This document shows, in pieces, positions 33,088 to 45,000 of a DNA stretch of 64,000 nt (positions are counted from its first letter, which is position 1; each line of letters starts with the position of its first letter). Origin of the DNA: Desulfovibrionaceae bacterium. Lineage in GTDB: Bacteria; Desulfobacterota; Desulfovibrionia; Desulfovibrionales; Desulfovibrionaceae. The position numbers were made by a program, and so were the translations under genes. The stretch lies in assembly GCA_910575755.1 (NCBI GenBank), contig CAJTFO010000001.1, positions 522,924 to 586,923 of the forward strand, in the 5' to 3' direction. Under the pieces are notes generated by a model. That model was not told where the DNA came from. It searched no databases and saw only the letters and a program-made list of their open reading frames with translations.

Positions 33088-34131
33088 ATGCCAAAACCCG
33101 CAAAAAATTTATGGCCGCAGGTCGTGGACTTCGGCAACCTATACGCCGCATGGCATGGAGCGCGTTGTGGAAAACGGTACTATGATGAGGTACTCCGATT
33201 CTACGGACGCCTTGAAGACAACCTGCTTGAAATCCAACGAGCCTTGATTGCCGGGACGTGGTTCCCTTCTCCGTGTCGAGAGTTCGTTATTCGAGAACCC
33301 AAACTCCGCCTTGTCCAGGCGCCCACTTTCGCAGACCGCATCGTCCATCGTTCCCTTGTGAAAGTCATCGAACCGTTCTTTGAACGGCGGTTTATCCCGG
33401 ACAGCTTTGCCTGCCGGAAAGACAAAGGGCCGCACGAGGCCAGCAAACGACTCCGCAGTTTTATCACAACCGCAAGCGCGAACTGGTTCCATCCCTATGC
33501 GCTCAAGGCGGACATCAAAAGCTACTTCCCCAACATCCGGCACGGCATTCTGTTACGCCAGATTGCAAGGACACTGGGCGATGTGAATGTGCTTGATCTC
33601 TGCGGAAAAATCGTCCTGAAAAACGGCTTTACCGATTCAGGGCTCCCCATCGGGGCATTGACATCGCAACTCTTTGCAAATGTCTATCTGGATAAGTTCG
33701 ACCATTTTGTAAAAGATGAATTGGGGGTCAAATTCTATGTCAGATATATGGATGATTTTATAATCGTTGGCGAAGATAAACGATTTTTGAAATCAATTCT
33801 TGCATCTATTGAAAATTTTCTGAATGAAGAGCTTGAATTGAATCTAAATCCGAAAACGTCCATCTTTCCTATATCACACGGCATTGATTTTTCTGGATAT
33901 AGACACTGGACAACACATACTTTGCCCAGAAAGCGCAACACACGCCGGGCAAGGCTTGATTTCAGAAGGATTGCGCGAGAATACGCCGAAGGGAAAATAG
34001 ATTTGGACTACATCCGCCCGCGAGTGGCTTCATTCTGCGGCCAGATGAAGCACTGTGACGCCACCAGAACAACGGAAAGCGTTCTCTCCGAGCTTGTCCT
34101 GGTCCGCCCTCCACGCGGACGCATGGCGTGA
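33088..34131 (+). CDS. DGR reverse transcriptase
   Basis: 347 residues from ATG 33088 (GGAG before it); ATG 33052 is in frame but lies in the terminator loop. Motifs in order: KADIKSYFP with Asp142, the DGR-type IGALTSQ at 188-194 (SQ instead of QG, typical of DGR RTs), YMDD at 220-223 inside YVRYMDDFIIVG, and FSGYRHW near 273. The enzyme copies TR RNA into cDNA with errors opposite adenines; the cDNA then replaces the VR. No retron or group II maturase domain is attached. Confidence 0.95.
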   Translation: MPKPAKNLWPQVVDFGNLYAAWHGARCGKRYYDEVLRFYGRLEDNLLEIQRALIAGTWFPSPCREFVIREPKLRLVQAPTFADRIVHRSLVKVIEPFFERRFIPDSFACRKDKGPHEASKRLRSFITTASANWFHPYALKADIKSYFPNIRHGILLRQIARTLGDVNVLDLCGKIVLKNGFTDSGLPIGALTSQLFANVYLDKFDHFVKDELGVKFYVRYMDDFIIVGEDKRFLKSILASIENFLNEELELNLNPKTSIFPISHGIDFSGYRHWTTHTLPRKRNTRRARLDFRRIAREYAEGKIDLDYIRPRVASFCGQMKHCDATRTTESVLSELVLVRPPRGRMA

Positions 34132-34237
34132 AAATATCGAACCTCTGCATATCTGCCACATATTCATAAAATCTTCTTGCCGGGTCTTGATGGCTTTACG
34201 ACCATGAGCGGAACCATACTTTTGCGAGGTTCCACGC

Positions 34238-34846
34238 ATGGCAGCACCATCAAAGCAAGTTCGGCTCCCATTTGACAAGCTCACGGAACAGAATCTCCGC
34301 CCGATCATCAAAAAAATGGAAAAATGGGGTTTGGAGGTCACGTCCGTGGATGCGCCGAATCGCGCGCGCCGGGAAAGTGGCTTCTTGCTCAAAGACGTGA
34401 CCTTCGTCTTCGAGGACGGCCAAAAGATGCTCGTTCGCGTGAAGTCTGATGGTACCGTCTTTCAGGTCAAGCTGAACAAGAAGGTCGTCCCTATCCGGCA
34501 TGTGGATGACATGGACAAGGCCATCATCGAGATGGTGGATTACGTCCAGGAAAACGCGAAGGCGTATGAGCGTGCGAAGCTCCAACGGGAACGTCGACGC
34601 AAGCTGCATATCGACCCGCCGCCAGTGGTCACAAACCGCCGGGAGAAGATTGAGCGTGCCAAGGGCCAGCTTGCAGAACTCACTGCAAGCAACGAAGACC
34701 TTCAGGCCCAAATTTCCGCAACGGAAACCACAGTTCAAATGAAGCAGGCTGAGTTGGACAAGGCTGTGGCAGCCCTCAAGGCGGAACAAAATAAAACCGT
34801 CGAACTGGAGCGCATACTGACAGAACTGGAGGGGGCACAAGCATGA
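34238..34846 (+). CDS. Unknown coiled-coil protein at the head of the Dar-like cluster
   Basis: 202 residues. An N-terminal alpha/beta domain (FDKLTEQNLRPIIKKMEKWGLEV, VTFVFEDGQKMLVRVKSDGT) is followed by a long charged helix (about 115-200) with heptad spacing. No family is recognised. It is coupled by a 4-base overlap with the DarA-N-like gene, so it is likely an internal head or packaging partner. In the 107-base gap upstream, GGAACC/GGTTCC flank a small hairpin just before the start. Confidence 0.6.
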   Translation: MAAPSKQVRLPFDKLTEQNLRPIIKKMEKWGLEVTSVDAPNRARRESGFLLKDVTFVFEDGQKMLVRVKSDGTVFQVKLNKKVVPIRHVDDMDKAIIEMVDYVQENAKAYERAKLQRERRRKLHIDPPPVVTNRREKIERAKGQLAELTASNEDLQAQISATETTVQMKQAELDKAVAALKAEQNKTVELERILTELEGAQA

Positions 34847-35991
34847 ACGGGGATTTTGATTTCTTTGAGCCTGCGCTTGCATCCGAAGACGGTGCCACTC
34901 CCGTAAGCGCCCCCAACCCGTATTGGCAAGGGCATCGTGTCGTGGACAGGGACGATCTCTTTCCGAAGGGCTTTTCTCAAGTCGAGCTTGATGCCACCTA
35001 TGCAAGCCTCGCCAATGACGTTCACGACCTTGGTCTCTTGCTCGAATCGCCTTCCCTGGACGAACTGGACTACTACAATCCCGGCAGGGATGAGGTCGAG
35101 GAAGGCTATGTTCTTGAGGCTATAACCGTTGAGCACTTCTCGCGCACGGAACGCCGCATGGCCGCCGTGGTGCGGGTACTGAACCGGCACCTCTCCGATT
35201 CGGAAATCAAAGCCTTGCCTCCGGTTGTCGGGAAGCCGAAGAAATCCGGTTCCTTTGCGTATGTTATCGTGCAGCTTCCCTTCTCCGATGGACAAACGGT
35301 GAATGTCGTCTTCCATTCGCCGGAAGGGGATAAAAAACGCATCGGCCCAAGTGACGCCATTATTGCCTTCCGCTGGCTCCTCAACAAGCGGGACATTACG
35401 CATGTCGTGGCCCCCGAAGACGGGGAAGAAATCTCTCTGGAGAGCATTGCGAAGCGTATCACGCAACTCGTAGTCAAGAACTCGGCGAGGTTTGAGCGCC
35501 AGCAGAAAGCGGCGCAAGCGGAGCGGAAAGAGCTTGAAGAAACCCGTGAGGCCGTAAAGGACGCGGAAGAACGCCAGTCCGCCCTGATGGAACAGGTTTC
35601 CGCCAAGGCCAAAGAGACGGAAACCATTGAAGCGCGGCTTTCCAACACGCTTTCCCTACTGGAGAAACAGAAGACCATCAACGCGGAATTGCAGGCGAAG
35701 ATTGACGCGCTGCGCAGGGCCAAGCCCGGCGGCGGAACAGGCGGAACCTCTGGCGATGGCAAAGGTAAAAAGGGTGACACTGCGGGCAATGGTAGTGGCA
35801 CACCGCACTATGCCCGCGACCTTCGGGACATTCTGGACGGCAAATACGATGCCGATTCCGGCAAGGTGCTTGACCTGCTCGAACAGGCAATCACGGCCGC
35901 GGAGAGTGACGGCAAGCTTGAAGAGTTCCAAGCCCTCTTGGATGCCGCATCGAATCACCTGACCGATCTGCTGGCCAAGGAGGCCGCATGA
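34843..35991 (+). CDS. P1 DarA N-terminal-domain-like protein
   Basis: 382 residues. Residues about 75-215 (VIVQLPFSDGQTVNVVFHSP, IGPSDAIIAFRWLLNKRDITHVVAP) match the layout of the DarA N-terminal domain found in P1-like internal head proteins that help protect DNA against type I restriction. The middle is coiled coil and a Gly-rich linker lies at about 290-315. It overlaps both neighbours by 4 bases. The assignment is by pattern and context and needs a profile search. Confidence 0.6.
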   Translation: MNGDFDFFEPALASEDGATPVSAPNPYWQGHRVVDRDDLFPKGFSQVELDATYASLANDVHDLGLLLESPSLDELDYYNPGRDEVEEGYVLEAITVEHFSRTERRMAAVVRVLNRHLSDSEIKALPPVVGKPKKSGSFAYVIVQLPFSDGQTVNVVFHSPEGDKKRIGPSDAIIAFRWLLNKRDITHVVAPEDGEEISLESIAKRITQLVVKNSARFERQQKAAQAERKELEETREAVKDAEERQSALMEQVSAKAKETETIEARLSNTLSLLEKQKTINAELQAKIDALRRAKPGGGTGGTSGDGKGKKGDTAGNGSGTPHYARDLRDILDGKYDADSGKVLDLLEQAITAAESDGKLEEFQALLDAASNHLTDLLAKEAA

Positions 35992-36950
35992 TGTTGAATA
36001 TCAAGGAAAAACTGACCCTTCAACGGGCGGTCAAGGAAGGTCTCGACAAGCTCAAGTCAGGCATCAAAGACATCCGGCAGCGGCTTGCCACGCAAAGACA
36101 GATAAAGGAAGCGCTGGACAAGCTGAAAGGCGTGTCTGGGGGTGACTCCCAATCACTCTTCGAGCAGCTTATTGCCGGAAAATTTCTCAAGGAAGTTCCG
36201 GCCCGCTTCCTTGCGATTCTGAAGAAGGCTCTGGCCGAGGTGAACGGCAATATTCAGATGATTCAAGACCCGGTTATCGCCTACCTCGCGGAGCACCATA
36301 GCGAAGAAGGCGTGTTCGAGAGCGCCGATGTATCTTCTTTTTTACCGGTGCGTCCTTTTGACGCAAAAAATCAGGCAAATGGAGCCGTTCGCTCCTTGCC
36401 AAAAGGCCTCGAATACGGCGCTCCGCAGAACATCATCATAGACATCGACACCGATTTTGAGTCTCCCGAAACCTTCCGGGGCATCATCCGCGCCATTGAA
36501 CAGGCGCGCGAAGTGGATACTGTCACCCTCAAAATCAATTCCCACGGAGGCCGCACCGATTCGGCTCAGGCCGTCTATGCAGCCCTCATGGAATGCAAGG
36601 CCAAGACCATCGCGCGCATCATCACGGCCTATTCCTCCGGCTCCATCGTGGCCATGTCCTGCGATGAGATTCAGACCACTCCCCACTGTACCATGATGAT
36701 TCACAATGCTTCGGGGTTTTCGTGGGGAAAGGTCGGCGACATGAAGGCCCAAAGTACGTTCCTGGAAAAGCATTTCAGGAAGTGGTTCGATGAACTGTAT
36801 TCCGGCTTTCTGACTGCTGAGGAAATCGCGGACGTTCTCAAGGGCCAAGAGGTTTGGCTACGCGAGGAAGACATCAAGAGCCGTCTCCCGAAGTGGAGGC
36901 CTATCCGTGAACGCCGAGGTGCAGAAGCGCAAGCCAACAACGCGGGATAG
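35988..36950 (+). CDS. ClpP-like serine protease
   Basis: 320 residues. The S14 core is clear: NSHGGRTDSAQAVYAALM, then AYSSGSIVAMSCDEI with Ser216, and MMIHNASG with His239. Phage ClpP-like enzymes usually process capsid or scaffold proteins. Here the gene sits in the Dar-like cluster, 10 kb from the portal, so its substrate could instead be an internal head protein. The N-terminal 100 residues are helical and not typical of ClpP. Confidence 0.8.
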   Translation: MMLNIKEKLTLQRAVKEGLDKLKSGIKDIRQRLATQRQIKEALDKLKGVSGGDSQSLFEQLIAGKFLKEVPARFLAILKKALAEVNGNIQMIQDPVIAYLAEHHSEEGVFESADVSSFLPVRPFDAKNQANGAVRSLPKGLEYGAPQNIIIDIDTDFESPETFRGIIRAIEQAREVDTVTLKINSHGGRTDSAQAVYAALMECKAKTIARIITAYSSGSIVAMSCDEIQTTPHCTMMIHNASGFSWGKVGDMKAQSTFLEKHFRKWFDELYSGFLTAEEIADVLKGQEVWLREEDIKSRLPKWRPIRERRGAEAQANNAG

Positions 36951-38742
36951 CACTGTGGCATTTTATAGCACGCTGGAATCGGCAACGCAGGCCGTGCGAG
37001 ATGCGAAGAGTTTTGGCGACATCGTTGCCATCTTCAGTGTTTTCTCGCGCCATGGAGAGATCATTTCTTCCGAGACCCCCGAACTGGTTGCCTCCCTGGA
37101 ACGATACATAGAACGGATTCAGTCATCGCCCAGCCCGGCCGCCGATGTTCTCTACGAGTTCGCCGCAATGGCAAGAATCGCCCGGAATGATGCCGCCCTG
37201 GCAGCCGTCAGAGACGCTTCGCCCCAAAACGCGCAACTCTTGGAAATGGCCGAATCCTCGACGCCGGATGAAGTGAGAAAGGTCATCATCGAATCGGGTG
37301 CATCAATCATCCAAAATAATTTTTCTGACATCATATCCAAGATGGAAGAAGCAAAGGCTCTCAAAAATAATTTGAATGAGCTGCACAAGGATATTTATTC
37401 AGGAAAATTCGCAGAAGTCACACAAAGAATAAACGCAAGAATTTTTTCTTTATTACGTCAAGATGGTATGTTCCGTGTTCCGGGATACGTTATTTCTGAA
37501 ATTACTGAGGGACGTATAGACCGGTTTACTAAATCAGATATGATATATGGAGAAAATGCTTCTGAACTCATAAGGCGCATTTCTGAAATGAAAACGGCCT
37601 TGATGGAGCAGGAAAGAGCGGATAATCCTGAATACGCTGAATTGTATAACCGTATGAAAAGCCTTGCAAAGGATATAGAAGCACGAGAAAAGGAAACTTT
37701 TGAAAGTGTAAAAAAAGCACTCGAATCCATATCGTCCATATCAAAAGAAGAGGCGCAGGAATGGGCAAACGAAAATGTTTACATTGCCCCCAATGTCGCC
37801 AGAAAGCTCAAAAAAATAAACTATCCCAAGGAGCAGTTTATTAACGATATGGCCGAAGTGTATCAGTATCTTGGGGGCAAACTCGGCCCCGTGGAGTTTA
37901 TCCTCCAAAAAGGCACTCGACGGGCCTTTGCGCGGGGACGTTCGCAAATTTGCCTTGATTCTGACTTCAACAAAACAACGCTCTTCCATGAGTGCGGCCA
38001 CCTTGTTGAGCGCTGGGACCGCACCGCGCTTGCAGCCAGCCTCTCCTTTATCAGGAGCAGGGCGCAAGGCGCACCAAAGTCGCTGAAAACAATGACAGGC
38101 GGTGCGTATGGGCCTGGGGAAAAAGCTTTTCCCGATTCTTTCATCAACCCTTATGTCGGGAAGGACTACCAGGGCGAAGCATCGGAAGTCTTCTCCATGG
38201 CCTTGCAGCACATGTCTTCACCGGCGCATCTCGCAAATTTTATCGAAAAAGACCCGGAGCATTTCAAGTTGTTCCTGGGGGTATGCGCGCGGCAAAGCCC
38301 AGAGCTTTCCCAAAAAATGCGAGAGGTCGAACGCGAGGCCAGAAAGGCATATGCTGACAGGGAAAAGGCGAAGGGTGAACGCGCTGAATTGCGTGGACCA
38401 TGGGAAAAGGCGTTACGCAATGCCATCCCGGATGGATTTTCCGAACTTCTGAAAGCACGGCAAGGGTTTGCCGGATATGCTGTCTTGCAGAACGTCCGCA
38501 AGAAAAGCCAGTGGACTTTGTATCAAATCAACGATGACGGATGGTGGAGAGGGCTTTACAAAGCCACCCTTCCTTCAGTCACACGCCTTGCCTATCTGCA
38601 TATAATGAACGACCGGCGTGAGCTTCCGGTTCATTATGAAACTGCGAGCGATGCCACGACCGATTTTTTCTCCTTTGTCTGCTCCGATGCAGTTCCGACA
38701 TGGTTTGATGTCGAAAAGGGACTTCCAAGGCTTCAGATATGA
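36907..38742 (+). CDS. Zincin metalloprotease-like internal head protein
   Basis: 611 residues from GTG 36907, overlapping the protease gene by 44 bases; GTG 36955 is an alternative. The first 300 residues are helical and charged. TLFHECGHLVERWD gives an HExxH zinc site (His361, Glu362, His365), and GEASEVFSMALQH further on supplies a likely third ligand. A stretch at about 37.3-37.75 kb has lower GC and rarer codons than its neighbours. Role unknown; zincins of this type occur in large phage polyproteins. Confidence 0.65.
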   Translation: MNAEVQKRKPTTRDSTVAFYSTLESATQAVRDAKSFGDIVAIFSVFSRHGEIISSETPELVASLERYIERIQSSPSPAADVLYEFAAMARIARNDAALAAVRDASPQNAQLLEMAESSTPDEVRKVIIESGASIIQNNFSDIISKMEEAKALKNNLNELHKDIYSGKFAEVTQRINARIFSLLRQDGMFRVPGYVISEITEGRIDRFTKSDMIYGENASELIRRISEMKTALMEQERADNPEYAELYNRMKSLAKDIEAREKETFESVKKALESISSISKEEAQEWANENVYIAPNVARKLKKINYPKEQFINDMAEVYQYLGGKLGPVEFILQKGTRRAFARGRSQICLDSDFNKTTLFHECGHLVERWDRTALAASLSFIRSRAQGAPKSLKTMTGGAYGPGEKAFPDSFINPYVGKDYQGEASEVFSMALQHMSSPAHLANFIEKDPEHFKLFLGVCARQSPELSQKMREVEREARKAYADREKAKGERAELRGPWEKALRNAIPDGFSELLKARQGFAGYAVLQNVRKKSQWTLYQINDDGWWRGLYKATLPSVTRLAYLHIMNDRRELPVHYETASDATTDFFSFVCSDAVPTWFDVEKGLPRLQI

Positions 38743-39032
38743 GCAAATTCATTTTCAGCGTCAATGTCTCTCCCGCAGAGGCAGGTGAAAGTTATGTATC
38801 TGTGTCGCTTGAATCGGACGCATGGGACGAAATTGTCAACGCCCCGCCAGAATATATTGGCGATGAAATGTCAGTCCTCATGCTCAAGCGAACCCTGAAT
38901 ACAGCGTATGTCATGTATGGCTACGCTTTCGATATGCAGAGATTCAGTCCGCGGCATCTCCATGAGGCTCTGTCTTCCAAAGGAATGAATTTTGCCGTGA
39001 ATGGCGATGTGCCAAGCAACCTCATCGACTAA
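38739..39032 (+). CDS. Small unknown protein
   Basis: 97 residues; start overlaps the previous stop (ATGA). Begins with a beta strand pair and contains WDEIVNAPPEYIGDEMSVLMLKRTLNTAY. No family recognised. It is between the zincin and the methylase-helicase and may act with either. Confidence 0.55.
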   Translation: MSKFIFSVNVSPAEAGESYVSVSLESDAWDEIVNAPPEYIGDEMSVLMLKRTLNTAYVMYGYAFDMQRFSPRHLHEALSSKGMNFAVNGDVPSNLID

Positions 39033-39048
39033 AGTGCGAGGTGATACA

Positions 39049-42000
39049 ATGCGAAACGCTATTTTTGAGCGCGCCCCGCTGGATGGTATTGTGGAGAAAG
39101 AGGTTCTCGCGGCAACGTCTTTCAAAGACATTGAGAAGCTCTTTTTCCGTCTGTTCAATGTTGCATTGCCAGGCGATCCGGACGCCTACAAGGCCGCCGG
39201 CTCCGATTACGGACTGAAAGTTCGCGGCAAGGAGGCGCGGGAAAAGCTCAACGCCCAATGCCGGGAAATCCTTTCCCGCGTTACATCGCCGGAAGAATTG
39301 ACCGCCGAAGACCGCGCCGTGCTGCTCCAATACAGTGGACGCGGCGGCCTCGCCGAAGGAAGCCAATACGAATACTATACGCCCACGCCCGTAGCCGAAG
39401 GGCTTTGGGAGGCCATGAAGGCCAACGGCTTTGAGAACGGCAACGTCATGGACCCGTGCTGTGGTGCGGGCGTTATGTCCGGTACGAAGCCTGGCGGAGT
39501 CGTTGTCAGCGGTAATGACCTTGATCCCACGAGTTCCAAGGTAGCGGCGCTGCTCAACCCGGAAGACAAGATTATCAATGCGCCCTTTGAACAGGTGGTC
39601 ATGGATACGCCCGACGATACCTTTGACGGCTGTATCACCAACGTCCCGTTCGGGGATCAGCGCGGGGCCTACAAACATATCGACCAAGCGTACAAGAACG
39701 AAAAACACATTGAACGCTATTTCATTCTGCGTATTCTGGACAAAATACGCCCCGGCAAGCTGGCCTGCCTGATTGTACCAACGAATATCGTGGGTACGCG
39801 CAGCGGCAAATGGACGCAGTTCCGACAGGCCGTGTCCCGCAAAGCTGAATTTCTGGGCGCCCACAAACTGCCTTCCGGGACATTCGCCGCGCAGGGTACG
39901 GATGCCGTTGTTGACCTTGTGGTTTTCCGCAAACACCCCAAAGACCTGCTGGACAAGCTCAAGAAAGACGAAATTTCAACCCAAACCCTGGAAGCGTCCA
40001 AGGTATTCTGGGATGAGTTTATCGATGGCAAATACTGGATGGGCGAAGGCAGACGGTTTATTCAGGGCCGATACATCCCGAAGGACGCCAAGGACCGCTT
40101 TTCACGCGAGCGCGTGGAAGCCGAAGGCCCAATTACCGGCGAAGCCATGAAGCGCAAGCTGGCGATCAAGTTCCATAGCCGGATCGACTGGGATATGCTG
40201 GAACTGGAAGAACCCATTGACCGAGCTTACAGCGAGGGCGATCAGCGGTACATAAACGGTGAACCTTACGAGCTCCGCAACGGGCAATGGAACAAGCTGG
40301 AAACCGCCTTGGAGCAGACGGAGATTGACCCCGCAACCTATGGGGTAAGTACCGTTCAGGAGCTTGAATCCGTACTTGCCGACCCGCGTACAGCTATGAA
40401 TATGCCTCTGGACGCGGCTTTTTCCGCACTGGTGTCCTACCCTCACCTTATGGGCCAGCAGCAAAAAGACGCCGTGAAATTCGCCATGAGCCAGCCGCGC
40501 GAAGAAGTGCGGTTACAGGTCTATCGGGGGTCCATGATCGGAGCCATGCTTGCCAGGATGGCAAGCGACGAGGCCCAGGGCGAGGATGTTTCCGAACGCC
40601 GCAAGGCCCTGCAAGAGCTTGTCGTAGCTGAGATTGAAAAATACGGGCACCCGGCAAATAACCCCAGGCTCTCCGTCTCTGGTCCGGACGCCCGCGCTTT
40701 TGGCGTTTTCGTGAACTGTGTCAATGTCAAGGGTGAATTTTCCGCCATGCTGGCCGGCACGTTGGACAAGTCCACAGGCGGCGGTTACCGCGAGGATGAC
40801 ATCGCCGACATCGTTGCCCACCTCTCTCGCACACAAGAAGGCATAGAACTCGAAGACGTGAAGGCTCTTTATAAGGGGGCAATCAAGATCAACAGTCTTG
40901 GGGACATCGCGGAAATTGACAGTATTGCCATTACCGAAGACGGCATGATTGAAACAATGGCAAGCTACTGTTCGGGGAGTGTGCTGCCCAAAATGGCGGC
41001 CATGGCAAAATCCATTGAGCAGACCGACGATGAACGGCTCAAGACCAAGTTTCGCAAGCAGATTGACGAGATGAACCGGCGGATTCCCCGTTCGAAAATT
41101 GAGGACATCACGTTCAATATGCAAGCGCAATGGTTCCCAAGAAAGTATCTGATCGAATTTTTGCGCGACAACGGTTATTCCCACGCTACATACGGCAGAA
41201 TGGAAAACATTGAAACCGAAGGGCCGGACGGCAAAAAGGAAGTTGTGCAATCCTTTGTCGAGGATTTTAATGCCAAAGATGGGACGCTTTTTATTGAAGG
41301 CCCTGCCGGAAGGCCCAAAGAGTTCAGCAAACAGATTGAAAGGTATTTGAACGGAGGGAATATCACCTCGTCAAAGAGGGAAATCGCCGAAGCATACAAG
41401 AACGAAGCGGACAAGCTGGAAAGCATGTTCGATAACTTCATGAAAACACACATTGACGTTGACGATCTGGCAGAACAGTACAATTTGCGCTTCAACAGCT
41501 ATGTTGAGCCGGAATATGCAAAGGCGGCTCTGGACATTGATGAATATATTTCGGGCGAAATTGTGCCCCATGATTACCAGGCCGCCGAAGTACGCCGTCT
41601 TTCAGACATCGGATCGGGTATCTGCGGTTTTGGCGTTGGGCTTGGCAAGAGTTTCACCGCTCTGGCCATGGCCGCATACAACCACAAGCACAACAAGGCG
41701 AAACGCACCTGTGTGGTTGTCCCCTCGTCCGTGCTGGAAAACTGGTATCACGAAGCCAGAATGTTCTATAATGATGGGTATTTCCGTTCCAATGTGCTTT
41801 TTGTGGGGCTTGAACCCAAGACCAACAGGGAAGGCGTGGTTGAACGCCGGGCGCTTGTGGACGAACAGGGGCAACCCCGCACGAGCAAAAGCGGCCAACC
41901 GCTCATGCAGGACGTGATTCGCTTTACCAATTCCCCGGAAGACATTTTCGAGCAGATGTGGCGCATCCCGCAGTCTAATTGTTCCCTGGTTGTGATGACC

Positions 42001-45000
42001 AAGGAAAAGTTCGCCTCAATCCCGATGCGGCCAGAATCCGTGGACGCCTACACCGATGAAATGGTCAACCGGCACATGATGAGCGACGAGGCCGCTCAGG
42101 GTGAGGATAAAGGCAAGGGGAAAAAAAAGCCGAAGGGCTACGACCTCGCCAAAAAAATTGAGGGGCTGCGGGGGCGATACAGCGACACGGGATCAAAAAA
42201 GAAAGGGGAATTGCCCTATCTGGAAGATATGGGCTTTGACAGCATCGTGACCGATGAATCCCACTTCTTCAAAAATTCTCTGGGCGGAGGCGAATCAACT
42301 CAGGGCATCGCCTATATCCCGAACGCTGACCCGGCAAATATCGCCGTGGATATGTCCCTCAAGAGCCACTACATCCGGCAGAAGAACGGCGGACGCGGCG
42401 TATACGGCTTGACGGCCACGCCTGTAACCAACTCTCCGATTGAGATATTCAACATGCTCAATCTGGTGGCGGACAAGCATGACTTTGAGGAGCGTGGCAT
42501 TTACACCGTGGATGATTTCATCCGTGTTTTCGGCAAGATTGAGCTGCGTACACGAGCCGGCGTTGACGGTGAACTGAAAGAACAGGATACTCTGGTGGGT
42601 TTCAAGAACCTTTCCGGGTTGAGGAACCTTTTCAGAAAGTACGTCAATATCAAGACCGTGGAAGACGTGGATGATGAGATTCATGTGCCGGATGCCGTGG
42701 AAGTCATTGATGAAGTTCCCATGTCCGACAACCAGACCGCAGTTTATGAGCAATTGAAGCAGGAAGTCAGTGAGGCAAAAAATGGCGGTCTCTTCTCGGT
42801 CATGCGCGATATGGATCGCTGCACAACCGACCTTGATCTCTATTACCACCGGATTACCTATTCTATTGCCAGAGACAAAAAAAACAAGCTGGAAGAGGTA
42901 GCCAACGCCATATCGGGAGAGCACAAGATCAAGACGGAGGATGAGGAAGGCAAGGCTGTTTCCTCAACGATCAGTGTCAATGCCAGAGTGATTGACGAAG
43001 GCGGCGATTCCGTGTCCATGTCCGTACCCGAAGAGTTGGAAGGCGTGGTCATAGCAGCCATGCAGCGAGCCGGAATCAACCTGAATGATGTGAATCATCC
43101 TCTCTCGCCCAAGTATGCCAAGCTGATTGAAAACCTCAAAAAACACCTGGACGCGGGCGGAAAGCAACTCGTCTTCACCGAAGAAAAGACGCAACACGCC
43201 AAAATCAAGCGTATTCTGGTTCATAATCTGCCCATAACGGATAACCAAGTGGCGATTATCAATGCTGAAGATGCCTCCGGGGACAAGCTGGATAAAATCT
43301 CCAAGGCATACAACGCCGGCGACATCAAGATCGTCATTGCCAACAAGAAAGCGGAAGTGGGCGTGAACCTGCAAAAAGGCACAACAGCCATTCACCATCT
43401 CACTCTGCCCTGGACACCTGCCAGCATCAATCAGCGCAACGGTCGTGGTGTTCGGCAGGGCAACAAGGTGGATTCGGTCGATATTTTTTACTACGTCGGG
43501 AAGGGCACCTTCGACGAATACCGGCAGCAGATGCTCAAGGGCAAGGCGAACTGGATCAACGCCCTGCTTATGGGGAACGAAGCCACAGCGGCCAATGCCG
43601 ACCTTGAAGCGGACGAGGAAATGTATGCCGCGATGACCGGCACATTGGAAGAGTATCGCAAGAAGCGGGCTGAAGAAGAGGCCAAAAAGGCGGCCCGCAG
43701 CCAGGCACAACTTGTCAATCGCCTGAAGCAGCTTGCCTCGCTCATGGAGGCCTTGAACAGTCATGATGCACGGCTGAGCAGCGCCAGGGATACATGCAAC
43801 CGTGAGATTGAAAAGGCTGAACAGTATCTGCAAAAATACCGGCAATACCCCGAACACTATGGAAACGAGGCCATCGCCAAGGCAGAAGCCAAAATAGCCA
43901 AGGCCAAGGCCCGACTGGCAGGGCTGGATGAAAAGTTTGAGGCGGAGAAGACCAAAAACGAATCACGCCGCAGGCAAGTTGTTGGCCTTCTGCGTCAGGC
44001 CAACAAGAACGGTGAACTGCCGTTTAGTGCGGAACTCATTGACCATCCCGAACGTGCGATTCTGTCGAGCAAGGGAAGCCTGTTCGCCGAGGGCGACACG
44101 ATTGAATACGAGGGAGGCCTCTATCTCATTGAGTCCATCATGCAGGATTACAGCGGCAAGCCGTCCGCCAAGCTGGAAACCATCTCGGCGCCGGAATACA
44201 GCTACCCCGCCTATGGGCTCAACCAGCATGAATTGGACAAGGCCCAAAAGGTATCCTACTCCGCGAGCGAACTTGCGGTAAAGAGGATGTTGTCCGGGAA
44301 TATGAAATATGCCGATCTGGCAACTTCCGGCGTTACAAAGCGGCAGTTTCTTGAAAACCTGCCGACCCTGAAAATGGAATTTCCCGCCTTTGTGCGCAGG
44401 GCCGAATCAGGAGAGATTGTTATCCTCGACGGCGAGTATCAAAAAAAGGAAGGTGATGAATTTGTCTGGCCCGAACCGCAAGATTCCGCCTTCCGCAAGG
44501 CGGCCATGCAGTCATGGCTTTCCAAGGTGGACATGAATCGTGTCAACAAAGACCACCTGCCCATGAAAAATCTCATGGTGCCGCTTTTTGGAGAGAACTT
44601 CTACGAAGAGGCCGTGCAATACGCCAATATCGCATCGGACGATGAACTGACGGAACTGTGCGAAAAAGTCTTTGAGGAAAGATTCGGCGCTGTGGACTTG
44701 AATTCGTCCAGGTTCTCCGAGAGAGATTTTGTCTACTATGTGAAAGAGACGTGCAGGAAAAAGAACATCCACAACGTCAGCGGCGCCATAACAATCGCCA
44801 CGCAGATAGTGGCGGGCAAGCGGGCTGAAATGGCCAGAAAGGCCGAAGACGCCAGGCGCGAGGCCGCGCGTGAGGCCGATGAGGCACTGCGCGCGAATCC
44901 GAACTTCAAAGAAGTTCCTCAGAAATGGAAGGAACTCTTTGAGGCAATGGACATCGAAATATGCTACAATACGCAGCCCTATCACAACTCATTCCGGGGG

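Noticed and set aside
33088..34131. RT as a retron or abortive-infection RT
   Set aside because: The VR/TR pair, Avd and the SQ motif place it in the DGR class; no msr/msd or Abi-type extension is present.
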